Assembly: GCF_900269665.1 (NCBI RefSeq)
Contig: NZ_LT985361.1
Coordinates: 2,139,459 to 2,203,458 of the forward strand
From: Nocardia suismassiliense
GTDB taxonomy: Bacteria; Actinomycetota; Actinomycetes; Mycobacteriales; Mycobacteriaceae
Direction of reading: 5' to 3'
DNA: 64,000 nt
Shown here: positions 36,925 through 45,126 of the stretch, piece after piece
Position numbering within the stretch: the stretch's first letter is position 1
How the letters are laid out: every line of letters starts with the position of its first letter
Notes under the pieces: model-generated
Seen by the model: only the letters and a program-made list of their open reading frames with translations
What the model was told of the DNA's origin: nothing
Databases searched by the model: none
Position numbers and translations under genes: made by a program

Positions 36925-37740
36925 TCATTGCCCGGAAAGGAAGTCCAGCAGCAGCTCGTTGACCCGCTCCGGCGCCTCGAGTTGCATCCAGTGACCGATG
37001 CCGTCGAGGCGTTCATAGCGCCACGACCCGCCGGCGTATTTCTCGGTGCCCGTCATCGCCTGCTCGGTCAGGTACCGATCTTCGCTGCTCCACACCCCGA
37101 GCATCGGCGCGAGCACCGGCGGCAGCGCGGGCGGCTCCACCAGCAACTGTGGCCCGGCACCGGTGCGGTACAACCCGAGGCTGGTGCTGAGTGCGCGCGG
37201 ATCACGCAGCCGCTCGATGACCTCGTAGAGGTCGGGATGGGTGGCCAGCCATTGCCGGGTATTGGCGAAATCGTCCTGCGCCAACCACCTTTCGGCGATC
37301 CCGGAGAACTGGAACAGCAGGAAGTACCAGGACTTCTCGCGTTGGGCCAACCCCGCGTCCACAACGGCTGCCGGGCTGCCGACCGACAAACAGGTGAGGC
37401 TGGCCACCCGGGCCGGGTAACTCGCGGCCAGCAGGTAAGCCAGCGAGGCACCCCAATCGTGGCCGACGACATGCGCCCGTTCGACGCCGAGCTCATCGAG
37501 CACTCCGACGAGATCGGCGAGGTACTCCGCGAGCTCGTACTGCGCCAGCTCCACCGGTTTGTCCGACGCGCCGAAGCCGCGCAGATCGGGCGCGATGGTG
37601 CGGTACCCGGCGGCGTTCAGTGCGGGAACCTGATAGCGCCAGCTGGCGTGCGTGTCCGGAAAACCATGCACCAGAAGGACATCCGGTCCGGAGCCACTCA
37701 CCTGCACCTGGAGTTCGATGCCATTGGTCTCGATCCGCAT
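36925..37740 (-). CDS. Epoxide hydrolase-type alpha/beta hydrolase
   Basis: 271-residue alpha/beta hydrolase of the epoxide hydrolase group: oxyanion motif VHGFPDTHASWR (about 24-35), nucleophile elbow GHDWGA (Asp about 98), acid in VWSSEDRYLTEQ and base His in LDGIGHWMQLE. Tyrosines in the cap (including YFLLFQFSG) are consistent with epoxide opening. Its ATG overlaps the monooxygenase stop by one base (TAATG), so it is translationally coupled. Together the two suggest an oxidise-then-hydrolyse step (inference). It is followed by tandem hairpins. Confidence 0.85.
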   Translation of the reverse strand: MRIETNGIELQVQVSGSGPDVLLVHGFPDTHASWRYQVPALNAAGYRTIAPDLRGFGASDKPVELAQYELAEYLADLVGVLDELGVERAHVVGHDWGASLAYLLAASYPARVASLTCLSVGSPAAVVDAGLAQREKSWYFLLFQFSGIAERWLAQDDFANTRQWLATHPDLYEVIERLRDPRALSTSLGLYRTGAGPQLLVEPPALPPVLAPMLGVWSSEDRYLTEQAMTGTEKYAGGSWRYERLDGIGHWMQLEAPERVNELLLDFLSGQ

Positions 37741-39179
37741 TACTCGGCTCCGATCGCGGCCAGCAGCGCCGTGCGGGAGGGGCCGGTCGACGGATAAGGC
37801 GCTGCGCCCGCACCCAGTTCGACGATGCGATCGACGAGACCCGGTGTGGCCAAAGCCTGTTCCGGTGAGCTCAGCATCGAGCCGACCTCACCGAACGCCC
37901 GCAATACTCCCGGATCGAGCAGTTTGGCCACCTCGATCGCCTGCCGAAAGTTCCAGTCCTGGTCGTCGGTTTCGTAACGCACGCCGTTAATTTCACCGTC
38001 GATCTGGGCGATCCGGTGCCGATCCCATGCGGCCGAAGCCTGCTGCACCGGTGTGAGGGTGGCCTCGGTGATCTCGTCGAACCGCAACGCCAGCTTCTCC
38101 AGATCCTCGAACCCGACCTCCCGCACCACATCACGCAGCAACGCCGCATGCGTCATCCCCATCGTGATACCCACGCCGAACGTCGGATTGGTTGTCGCCC
38201 AAGCATCTCCGATGCTGAGCAACCCGGTCGCCACCGGCCGTCCGTCGACCACGAACCGGCGATACCGTGATTCCATGCCCGCCATAGCGAGCACCCCGGT
38301 GATCGGTTCGCCAAAGGTGGCCCAGTGCGCCATATCCGGATACAGCGCCACCGCCCGCTGCCAGGCCGCCGGATCACTGAGCCCCCGCATCGCACGGTCG
38401 CGACCGGAAACGAACAACGCCAGCGACCACGTTCCGGCATCACCCGGCACGGAGGTGATCCCCAGACTGTTGTGATGCTCGAGCGGCCACGGCGCCTGCG
38501 CAGGCATGGAGCCGTCGGGGGAGCGGAAGTACCTGCTGTAAGCCAGGAACCCGACCTCGTCCTTCTGCTGCACCGGTGCAGGCAACCCGAGATCGGTGAG
38601 CATCGCGGCGACCGGTGAGTTACGGCCGAGCGCGTCGACGACCAGGTCGGCGTCGATCACCTCACCGTCACCCGTGCGCACGCCGATCACGCGCGTCCCC
38701 TGCCCGCCCTCGGTCAGCAAACCCACCACGGAAGTGCCACGGCGAACCGTGATCCCGGCAGTCTCCGCCGCAGCCTTGCCCAGCCCGGCCTCGATAACCG
38801 GCCGCCGAGCCGACAGCGTCTCGAACCGCTCGTCACCGGGCCCGCGGCCCCCGATGCTCGGCAGATCGAAGGCACCGCCGAGCATGTTGTGCGATACGGC
38901 ACCGAGCGTCTTCAACTCGACCACCGCCTGCGGCAACTCGCGCACAAGCAGCTGATACGCGCCGGGCAGCATGATGTGCGGATGCCGAAACTGATTAACC
39001 CCCGGCCGCCGCCACCGATCCCATACACCTTCCGCCCCACCCCCCGGCTCGCCCGCGTCACGATCGAGCACCGTGACCCGCACCCCCTCCGCCGCCAACA
39101 GCATCGCCGCCGTCAACCCGGTCGGCCCGCCACCGAGCACCACAACAGTCCTCGCCTGATCTGAATTGCTTGTTCGCAT
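37740..39179 (-). CDS. FAD-dependent monooxygenase
   Basis: 479-residue flavoprotein of the UbiH/p-hydroxybenzoate hydroxylase-like group: N-terminal GGGPTGLTAAMLLAAEG (about 15-31), middle DLVVDALGRNSP with the D-G-like motif (about 165-176), and SIGDAWATTNPTFGVGITMG (FAD GD motif, about 310). Likely hydroxylates or epoxidises an organic substrate using NAD(P)H and O2. ATG 39179 has AAGGA upstream. It is the first gene of the pair with the epoxide hydrolase. Confidence 0.82.
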   Translation of the reverse strand: MRTSNSDQARTVVVLGGGPTGLTAAMLLAAEGVRVTVLDRDAGEPGGGAEGVWDRWRRPGVNQFRHPHIMLPGAYQLLVRELPQAVVELKTLGAVSHNMLGGAFDLPSIGGRGPGDERFETLSARRPVIEAGLGKAAAETAGITVRRGTSVVGLLTEGGQGTRVIGVRTGDGEVIDADLVVDALGRNSPVAAMLTDLGLPAPVQQKDEVGFLAYSRYFRSPDGSMPAQAPWPLEHHNSLGITSVPGDAGTWSLALFVSGRDRAMRGLSDPAAWQRAVALYPDMAHWATFGEPITGVLAMAGMESRYRRFVVDGRPVATGLLSIGDAWATTNPTFGVGITMGMTHAALLRDVVREVGFEDLEKLALRFDEITEATLTPVQQASAAWDRHRIAQIDGEINGVRYETDDQDWNFRQAIEVAKLLDPGVLRAFGEVGSMLSSPEQALATPGLVDRIVELGAGAAPYPSTGPSRTALLAAIGAE

Positions 39180-39341
39180 GATGGATCCTTGAAAGTTGTT
39201 TCGGACTCCCGGCACGGCACTCGTCCGGCCGATGTCCACATTCGGTCCGTATGCAGCTCACTTGCCAGACCAGAACCTGCTCACTTGTCTGTGCCCAGCG
39301 CGGTTCCGCGTGATATGCCCAGTCAGACAGGAGGGTTGAAA

Positions 39342-39860
39342 ATGGCTGATCTCAATGCAAGCAGTGGCAACTCAGTGACAGGGTGGCGCGAGTTGGCTGA
39401 TGCAGAGATCGTTGATCTCGCTACCACGCTGCGTTCGTTGGTTTGGTCGTGGCGGATGGACAACCTCATGCGGTTGTTGGTGGTATTCGGCTGGCACGAT
39501 CCGATCTTCGAGTCGTGCGATTGGGTCCGGTTCGACTCCGGACTCGGGCCCGGCACCTGCGATGTCATCGGCCGCGACGGCGAGGCCGAACGCATCGAGG
39601 TCGCGGTGACCACCCTCGCCGCCGATGACGCTGCCGGTCAGGCCAAGGTGCATGATGCGTTCATCCGTATGACCGCCGCGCTGACAGCAACGCTCGGAGA
39701 GCCGACCGCGAGGATCGCGGACACGATTCCCGAGATCCGATGGGCTGGCGAAGAAACCACTCTGCTGTTGACGGGTCTGTTGCAGATGGTGCGGCTGTGC
39801 TTGGTGGCCAATGCATGGCTCGCCGACTACGACGCGGCGAACGGCTTGCGAGAACAGTGA
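39342..39860 (+). CDS. DUF6301 family protein
   Basis: 172-residue protein matching my memory of DUF6301, a family expanded in Nocardia: GWRELADAEIVDLATTLRSL (about 14-33), then LVWSWRMDNLMRLLVVFGW, and RIADTIPEIRWAGEETTLLL near the end. Function unknown; expansion and small size suggest a toxin-immunity or type VII-related role, but no toxin gene is adjacent. ATG 39342 is chosen because the family N-terminus begins there; the open frame extends 51 codons upstream without matching. Confidence 0.72.
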   Translation: MADLNASSGNSVTGWRELADAEIVDLATTLRSLVWSWRMDNLMRLLVVFGWHDPIFESCDWVRFDSGLGPGTCDVIGRDGEAERIEVAVTTLAADDAAGQAKVHDAFIRMTAALTATLGEPTARIADTIPEIRWAGEETTLLLTGLLQMVRLCLVANAWLADYDAANGLREQ

Positions 39861-40009
39861 ACGACCTGATCCAGGTGGCCATCTGTATGCAAGTTTGAGC
39901 TTGGTCGACGATGAGGTCACAGTGCAGCGCCGGGGATGGTGTCGGTCGATTCGACCGCCGCGCTGGTTGCGATGAGCGTCGGCAGAGCCGGAGGCTATAC
40001 GCCCGGCGC

Positions 40010-40945
40010 CTACTGCGGCGCCCGCCGCTTGCGTGTTGCCTCTATGCGGGTGGCGAGCTCAACGAGGTCTTGTGCGGGGCCGTTGGGTGGTGTGCGGCGG
40101 TGCCAGATGGCGCGAAACTTTCGGGTCAGGACGATCGAGTCGTCCAGTGACACTTCGTGGAGGGTGCGGGCGCGTAGTTCGTGAGCGACGATGAGGCGGC
40201 TGACCACCGCGGGTGCGGCGGCGCTGCGGGCGGTGGCGAGAATCGCTGCGGCCGAGCCGAGTTCGGCTGCCGGTGGCGCCGGCGTGCCATGCATCTCGAG
40301 GGCTTGCCACACCGTATCGCGAGTGCCCGAGCCCTTCTCTCGCCATAGCAGCGGAGTGTCGGCGAGTTCGGCCAATGTCACCGCACGGCGACGGGTGGCC
40401 CATGGGTGAGTCGGTGCGACGACGACCACCAGGTCGTCGGCGACGAGTACGCGGCTGCCCAATCCGGGTGGTGGATGGGGTCCTTCGACGAAGCCGAGCT
40501 CGGTGGCGCGCTCGCGTACGGCTGTGGTCACCTGCTGGGAATTCGCCACCTCCAACGCTACCGCCAGTTCCGGCCGGATTTTGCGTAGCGCTGATAGCCA
40601 GTGCGGAATGCGATGGTCGGCAATGGTTTTCGACGCCGCGATGTGCAGGCTCGGGCGTGCGGTGTGGTGCAGGGCCGCGATACCGTCGGCCAGCGTGGCC
40701 GCGGCCGCTAGTACGGGGCGGCTGAGTTCGATGAGGGTGTGACCGGCATCGGTGAGTGCCGAACCGGTGTGCCCGCGATCGAGCAGCCGCAGGCGCAGAC
40801 GACGTTCCAGCGTGCTGATGCGCATGCCGGCGGCGGGCTGGCTGATGCCGTGCCGTCGTGCTGCCGCGCCGAGGCTGCCCAGCTCTGCCACCGAGACAAG
40901 CAGATCGAGTACCTCTAGGTCGGGTGTACCCGGCGGCAGGGTCAT
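40010..40945 (-). CDS. LysR-family transcriptional regulator
   Basis: 311-residue LysR regulator: N-terminal helix-turn-helix (LGSLGAAARRHGISQPAAGM, about 23-42) and a periplasmic-binding-protein-like effector domain (about 95-300). A perfect 17-bp palindrome covers its start codon (40943-40959). The 7Fe ferredoxin gene is divergent, 109 bp away, and is a possible target; LysR proteins usually activate a divergent gene and repress themselves. The effector is unknown. Confidence 0.9.
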   Translation of the reverse strand: MTLPPGTPDLEVLDLLVSVAELGSLGAAARRHGISQPAAGMRISTLERRLRLRLLDRGHTGSALTDAGHTLIELSRPVLAAAATLADGIAALHHTARPSLHIAASKTIADHRIPHWLSALRKIRPELAVALEVANSQQVTTAVRERATELGFVEGPHPPPGLGSRVLVADDLVVVVAPTHPWATRRRAVTLAELADTPLLWREKGSGTRDTVWQALEMHGTPAPPAAELGSAAAILATARSAAAPAVVSRLIVAHELRARTLHEVSLDDSIVLTRKFRAIWHRRTPPNGPAQDLVELATRIEATRKRRAPQ

Positions 40946-40959
40946 AAGGTCACCTTATG
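40943..40959. promoter_or_regulatory. Perfect palindrome over the LysR start codon
   Basis: CATAAGGTCACCTTATG has 8-bp perfect arms around one base. Its left end is the LysR start codon itself (minus strand). ATAAG-N5-CTTAT symmetry fits LysR recognition. Binding would block the start of the lysR message, giving tight autoregulation (inference). Confidence 0.6.
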
Positions 40960-41054
40960 AAGCGGTGGGTATTGACCGCTACCCGGCGGTGGGGAAGGGC
41001 ACCAAGCTCGTAACTGTCCCGAGTCGCGGGCATAGGACAGTGGAGGGGAACATC

Positions 41055-41384
41055 ATGACGTTTGTAATCGGCGCCGCCTGCGTCGACGTGCTCGATAAGG
41101 CTTGCATCGAGGAGTGCCCGATCGACTGCATCTTCATCGGTGATCGGATGGCCTACATTCAGCCCGACGAATGCATCGATTGCGCGGCGTGTGAACCGGT
41201 CTGCCCGGTCGAAGCAATCTACTTCGAAGACGACATCCCCGCCGAGCAAGAGCAATTCGTTACCGAGAACGCCCGCTTCTTCGCTGAGCCGCTGCCCGGA
41301 CGGACAACACCACTCGGGCATCCCGGCGGCGGGACAGTGGTCGGTGCGCTGGGAGTCGATACCACCTATGTGCAGCAATATTGA
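41055..41384 (+). CDS. fdxA: 7Fe ferredoxin (FdxA/FdxC type)
   Basis: 109-residue ferredoxin with one [3Fe-4S] and one [4Fe-4S] set: Cys9, Cys17, Cys21 and Cys25 in the first half (CIEECPIDC), then CIDCAACEPVCP (Cys40, 43, 46, 50). The following PVEAIYFEDDIP and the acidic tail fit the mycobacterial FdxA group, electron donors often induced by low oxygen or nitric oxide. ATG 41055 has GGAGGGG upstream. No cytochrome P450 or nitrogenase-like partner is nearby. The long in-frame extension upstream is not coding. Confidence 0.92.
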   Translation: MTFVIGAACVDVLDKACIEECPIDCIFIGDRMAYIQPDECIDCAACEPVCPVEAIYFEDDIPAEQEQFVTENARFFAEPLPGRTTPLGHPGGGTVVGALGVDTTYVQQY

Positions 41385-41446
41385 GAGCACGTGGTTGCCG
41401 AGCGCCGTCGTGGATTCTGTCGAAGACGGTCATGTCGATGGGTGGT

Positions 41447-42442
41447 CTATTCGAGCCGGACGATCGTGATCCGCTCGCCGTCGGTCACTGCAAACCGCTG
41501 ACCGGCGGGGTCGAGCGCCACTCGCGCTCTCCCGGAAAAGGATTCGTCCCACACGATGGAGCTGGTTGCTGGGCCAGTCGATAGGTCGGGCCATTCGGCC
41601 ATCAGTGCGCCGCTTGTGGAGTCGTAGAGGCGGGGGTACTCGTGGAGCGCCAGAATGTGCCCCGCCATCGCAACGACGTCGCCCGCAGTCAGATCAAGCT
41701 GCCTGCGCCAGACGAAAGTCTTGGTGGCGGGCGACCAGCGCGCCAACATATCGGGCCCTAGCGATTCGGGATCTTCAGGAACCGCGGCCCCCGGGCAGGT
41801 GCTGATGACGAAGTCGTCGTTGTCGAGGAAGTACGCGCCGGCGACATCAGCGCTTGTCGGCGCCGATCCGCACTGAGAATCGAGTACGGCCGGTTCGGTC
41901 GATGCCCGAGACAGCTCGTAGACAGCCAACCAATCCACGGGGTGCCATACCCATCCGGCGCTGAGCAGATACCGCCCGTTGGGGGAGACCGCCAAACGGG
42001 AATGGAAGACATCCTCAGGCTCGCGATCCGTGTCGACGGTGATGCGCTCACCGCTCACCGCGACCTCGACCTCCAAGCGGTTGTAGTCCTCAGGACAATG
42101 CACCAGCCCGGTACGGCCGTCCGGAAGTGTGTACAGCGCCAACGGGTATCGATAGGCATCGGCGCAGTAGTCGCTGCGGTTGATTTCGCGGATGAGCTCA
42201 CCATCGGGCTTCAGCAGCAGCCCCGTGGTGCCGGTGCTCGCTACCAGTGCGACAACATCGCGGCGTGGTGACACCGTCGCGGCATCGAACTCGGCGCCGT
42301 AGCCGCTCATCCTCGATGAACCTGAGGACCCGTCCAACGGAATCGACCGCCAGCCCGCAGCGACGTCGTACAGCCCTTCGTCAGTCCAGACCAGCGCCTT
42401 CGCACCCTCGACCGCGACCACATCCCGATGAACCTCTCGCAT
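41447..42442 (-). CDS. Beta-propeller (WD40-like) hypothetical protein
   Basis: 331 residues with recurrent strand-turn patterns of a beta-propeller: AAGWRSIPLDGS, LAVSPNGRYLLSAGWVWHPV, RARVALDPAGQRFAVTDGER. No signal peptide, membrane helix or catalytic motif was recognised. Such proteins occur in actinobacterial accessory regions and may mediate protein contacts. ATG 42442; codon use is similar to neighbours though GC is a little lower. Convergent with the ferredoxin gene. Confidence 0.65.
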   Translation of the reverse strand: MREVHRDVVAVEGAKALVWTDEGLYDVAAGWRSIPLDGSSGSSRMSGYGAEFDAATVSPRRDVVALVASTGTTGLLLKPDGELIREINRSDYCADAYRYPLALYTLPDGRTGLVHCPEDYNRLEVEVAVSGERITVDTDREPEDVFHSRLAVSPNGRYLLSAGWVWHPVDWLAVYELSRASTEPAVLDSQCGSAPTSADVAGAYFLDNDDFVISTCPGAAVPEDPESLGPDMLARWSPATKTFVWRRQLDLTAGDVVAMAGHILALHEYPRLYDSTSGALMAEWPDLSTGPATSSIVWDESFSGRARVALDPAGQRFAVTDGERITIVRLE

Positions 42443-42495
42443 ACGCCCAAGTCTGGCAAGCAGTTACGACGTCTATCCGGCCGGGCTTGTCGTGA

Positions 42496-42693
42496 CCGCT
42501 GACTGCACGAGATTGGCGGCGCACTCTCGTTGCAACTGAGTTCGTCTTCGCCAGTGACGTTTTCGGGTCCGGACAAGACTGGTCGATCACCACCGGGCTC
42601 TCCGATGAGAAGACGGTCAAAACCCTTCGGAGAGTGCAGCGAAAGCTAGCCGCCGCGGTTCGGGAAGCGCTCTTCGGCCCCCGGTCACAGTGA
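42496..42693 (+). pseudogene. Orphan C-terminal coding remnant
   Basis: An open frame beginning just after an in-frame TGA (42493) and ending at TGA 42691 reads as a plausible protein tail: EFVFASDVFGSGQDWSITTG followed by LSDEKTVKTLRRVQRKLAAA. No ATG, GTG or TTG is available in frame. The composition looks coding, so I read this as the 3' end of a gene whose 5' part is gone. The family is not recognised. Confidence 0.4.
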
Positions 42694-42735
42694 GCGGAGC
42701 GGCATACGTGGCGCGATCCGCCCATCCGGTTTACG

Positions 42736-43143
42736 TCACCTGCTTTTGCGGGCAGACCAAATGGCGAACTCCCCACCCGGCAAACAAATGACCCGGGAGC
42801 CATCCAGCCCCACAATTCCCCAGGATTCATACTGGTCGTGGACAGGGACATGAATCGAAGCGCCGGAATCGAACTCGAGACTCAACCCTTCGACTTCACT
42901 GGCATCGGCTCTCGTCACGGTAGAACCAACGAGCGATTCCAGTTCGGAACTGATGTCGGCTTACTCACCGGCCGTGGCCTGTAACCGGTTCCCAGCAGGC
43001 GTCCCAAAGGCCAGGCCACCCTCGATCTGCAACTCGAACTCGTTCGGCGAACCCAGCCGAATCGTCGCCGTGAACCCTACGACTACCTCCGCTACCTGCT
43101 GTCCGACGATGACCAACTGCACGAACCGGCCCGCATCGGTCAC
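42736..43143 (-). pseudogene. DUF6188-type gene split by an in-frame TAA
   Basis: Two 60-codon open frames in the same reading frame together match the layout of DUF6188 (about 135 residues). The N-half (GTG 43143 to TAA 42961) includes VGQQVAEVVVGFTATIRLG and FELQIEGGLAF; the C-half includes LSLEFDSGASIHVPVHDQYE and VICLPGGEFAIW. They are separated only by the TAA, with 14 sensible codons between it and the GTG at 42918. This is a nonsense mutation, a sequencing error, or two separately translated halves. It lies 8 bp downstream of the merR gene on the same strand. Confidence 0.6.
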
Positions 43144-43151
43144 CTGAGCAC

Positions 43152-43508
43152 TCAGTCTCGGTCGGTGCGCTGGTCGAGGCTGTGTTGCAGGTCGGTGTTG
43201 AGCCGTTGGGCTTCGGCGAGTTGGTCTTCGAGGATGACGATGCGGCAGGCGGCCTCGAGCGGGTTGCCCGCGTCGACGAGTTCACGCACGCGCCCGGCGA
43301 TACGTAGTTGGTAGCGCGAGTAGCGGCGGTGCCCGCCGGCCGAGCGTTGCGGGGTCAACAGTCGCGCGGCGTCGAGCCCGCGCAGAAAGGATTGGGTGAC
43401 GCCGAGGATTTCCGCGGCACGCCCCATGCTGTAGGCGGGGTAGTCGTCGTCATCGAGTTTGTCCGAGGCGCTGGGACCGTCGGCGGGATGGTTGTTCGGT
43501 TGCTGCAC
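43152..43508 (-). CDS. MerR-family regulator, short
   Basis: 118-residue MerR-type protein: YSMGRAAEILGVTQSFLRGL then ARLLTPQRSAGGHRRYSRYQ (helix-turn-helix and wing, about 25-70), then a dimerisation helix. No C-terminal effector domain or cysteines, so it likely responds to protein partners or stress rather than metal. The same short type is common in mycobacteria and Nocardia. GTG 43508 follows GAGAGGTGCT. The DUF6188-like gene follows at once. Confidence 0.85.
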   Translation of the reverse strand: MQQPNNHPADGPSASDKLDDDDYPAYSMGRAAEILGVTQSFLRGLDAARLLTPQRSAGGHRRYSRYQLRIAGRVRELVDAGNPLEAACRIVILEDQLAEAQRLNTDLQHSLDQRTDRD

Positions 43509-43603
43509 AGCACCTCTCGGGAGTCAACGTCGGCAGGCCCCGGCGCGGGTGCGCCGGGGCCTGGGATTTACAGAAGAGGGGATTTGATTGACTTCAATTC
43601 CTT

Positions 43604-43626
43604 TCATCGGCCGTGTCGGCCGATGA
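43604..43626. promoter_or_regulatory. Inverted repeat upstream of the short MerR gene
   Basis: TCATCGGCC / GGCCGATGA, perfect 9-bp arms with a 5-base centre, about 95 bp upstream of the merR start. It could be an operator or a transcribed hairpin. No T-run. Confidence 0.35.
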
Positions 43627-44472
43627 CCTACACCGCTCCCGACACTGTCCGGGACGCGGAACCGATAAGTGACTACTCAGTGACCACCTCCCAGATCGCC
43701 GGTCTTACTTCAGGGTTGTTCGTGTCTTGCTAGTACTTCACTGACTTCTTCGTCCCCTCCGGCGGTCCGGCCCAGTGCACCGGATTCTCTTCTCCGCCGG
43801 AGGGGGACGGTGGAACTTGCTGTTCCGGGCAGTTCACCTGCCCGGCCGCTGGACTTCTTCATGCGAACGACAGCGACTGTATATCGACTGTTGGCAAATG
43901 TCTACCTCCGGCAGTGCAGATTTTCATCCGCCACTGGAGATGATTACTTCACCGCGCCACGGCGGTTTCGCTGGGCCGAGCGCTGTCCGAGATCGACGCC
44001 GTGCCGACTCGGCTCGGACGACGTCTGCCTACAACTTTGTGGGACCACCTGCCAGGCAAGACTTTTGAGTCGCATCGAGTGGCGTCATGGGGCGCGAACC
44101 CGGCGATGACGTCGGCCAGGGCGGTGGCGGATCACGCTTGCGGCGCTGAAGTGATCGCTCACTTCGCCCTGGATGGGCCGTTGGATCCCGGCGGCTGGAA
44201 GGCGGGTCGATGCTCGTGCGGGTGCCGCCTGTATCAACTGGGCCCGGTGTGACTGCGGGGGCTGGATATGCAGTGGAACGCCGCATGGGTGATGTGGTGA
44301 GAGCTCGCCGGGTCGCGGTGAGTGACGCGCCCTTGATGGTGTCGGCGGTGGCCGGCTGCCACCTCAGATCGCACCGTTGGCGCGGGCTCCGAGTTGCGTC
44401 GGCAGTTGGGCGAGGCGTAGGGGGCTGCTCGCAATCATCCCACCTGTTTGACCACTGCATCGGGTGGGTAAT
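43627..44472. other. Gene-poor stretch next to tRNA-Arg
   Basis: About 850 bases without a recognisable gene, visibly lower in GC than the surroundings at 43590-43960. Several short open frames on both strands look random. The only one with protein-like features is at 44106-44252. The stretch lies between a likely decayed accessory segment and the 3' end of tRNA-Arg. Confidence 0.5.
44106..44252 (+). CDS. Possible small Cys/His-rich protein
   Basis: A 48-residue frame from ATG 44106 reads MTSARAVADHACGAEVIAHF, then a Gly/Pro turn and GRCSCGCRLYQLG. Two His and four Cys could bind zinc. No ribosome site is obvious and no homologue comes to mind, so it may be a remnant or chance frame. Confidence 0.25.
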   Translation: MTSARAVADHACGAEVIAHFALDGPLDPGGWKAGRCSCGCRLYQLGPV

Positions 44473-44509
44473 CCCCCTGTGGCGCACTGTTTGTGCAGAC
44501 CACAGGGGG
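44473..44509 (-). terminator. Strong hairpin after tRNA-Arg
   Basis: CCCCCTGTGG / CCACAGGGGG, perfect 10-bp arms, with a smaller GCAC-tgttt-GTGC stem inside. It starts 3 bases after the tRNA CCA end, so it is the likely tRNA terminator. Confidence 0.75.
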
Positions 44510-44511
44510 TG

Positions 44512-44588
44512 TGGCGCCCCCGGCAGGAATCGAACCTGCGACCTAGGGATTAGAAGGCCCTTGCTCTATCCAACTGAGCTACGGAGGC
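44512..44588 (-). tRNA. tRNA-Arg (anticodon TCT)
   Basis: 77 nt including encoded CCA. Acceptor GCCTCCG pairs with CGGGGGC; D arm GCTC/GAGC; T arm GCAGG-TTCGAAT-CCTGC; anticodon loop CTTCTAA with TCT, reading AGA. The anticodon stem has four good pairs plus a C-T mismatch next to the loop. Discriminator base G precedes CCA. Confidence 0.95.
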
Positions 44589-44657
44589 AGTGGGTTCCAC
44601 CATGGCCGACATTGGTCGTGCTGTCCAGCGCGCCAATTATAGCGACCGACCAGATGG

Positions 44658-45044
44658 CTAGGGGTCGAGCGTGACGGCGAGTACGAGCATTGCGGCCATG
44701 ATCACCTCGAGCACCAGGTAGAACCAGACGGGGAAGAAAGCGGACGGGCTTTCGACGAAACCCGACCAGATCCGGCCGACCGCCATGCCGCCGAGCGCGG
44801 CGGCGACTGCGACACAGGCCCCGAATCTGAGGTTGCCGACATCGGCGGCGGCCAACCCGAGAATCACCGCGATGGCGATGCCGAAACCGCCGTAGACGGC
44901 TCGCACCTCGGCGCGGGCGTCCGCGCGGTCGGCGAGCAGCCCGAGTGGGTCGACGAGTTGGCTGGGCCGCAGTAGCCCGTAGACGCCCATGGCGGCGAAG
45001 AACAATGCCACCAAGGCAATCAACACGATCGACACGATCGACAT
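44658..45044 (-). CDS. DUF4345 family membrane protein
   Basis: 128 residues with four hydrophobic helices (SIVSIVLIALVALFFAAMGV at the start, FYLVLEVIMAAMLVLAVTL at the end) and AEVRAVYGGFGIAIAVILGL in the middle, the DUF4345 layout. Function unknown. ATG 45044 follows GGAGGTGCA; the longer open frame extends through the divergent promoter and is not coding. It lies divergent from the CopD-CtaG gene. Confidence 0.78.
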   Translation of the reverse strand: MSIVSIVLIALVALFFAAMGVYGLLRPSQLVDPLGLLADRADARAEVRAVYGGFGIAIAVILGLAAADVGNLRFGACVAVAAALGGMAVGRIWSGFVESPSAFFPVWFYLVLEVIMAAMLVLAVTLDP

Positions 45045-45126
45045 TGCACCTCCGTGATTCGCCGACCACCCTATCGGTACAAACCCGACGCGGCCACGCG
45101 ATAACAATCGAACTACGCTGTGTCGT

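Noticed and set aside
44512..44588. C-T mismatch in the tRNA-Arg anticodon stem as a sign of decay
   Set aside because: All other pairs, the T loop, CCA end and terminator are intact, and I recall the same mismatch in related TCT tRNAs; it is probably normal.
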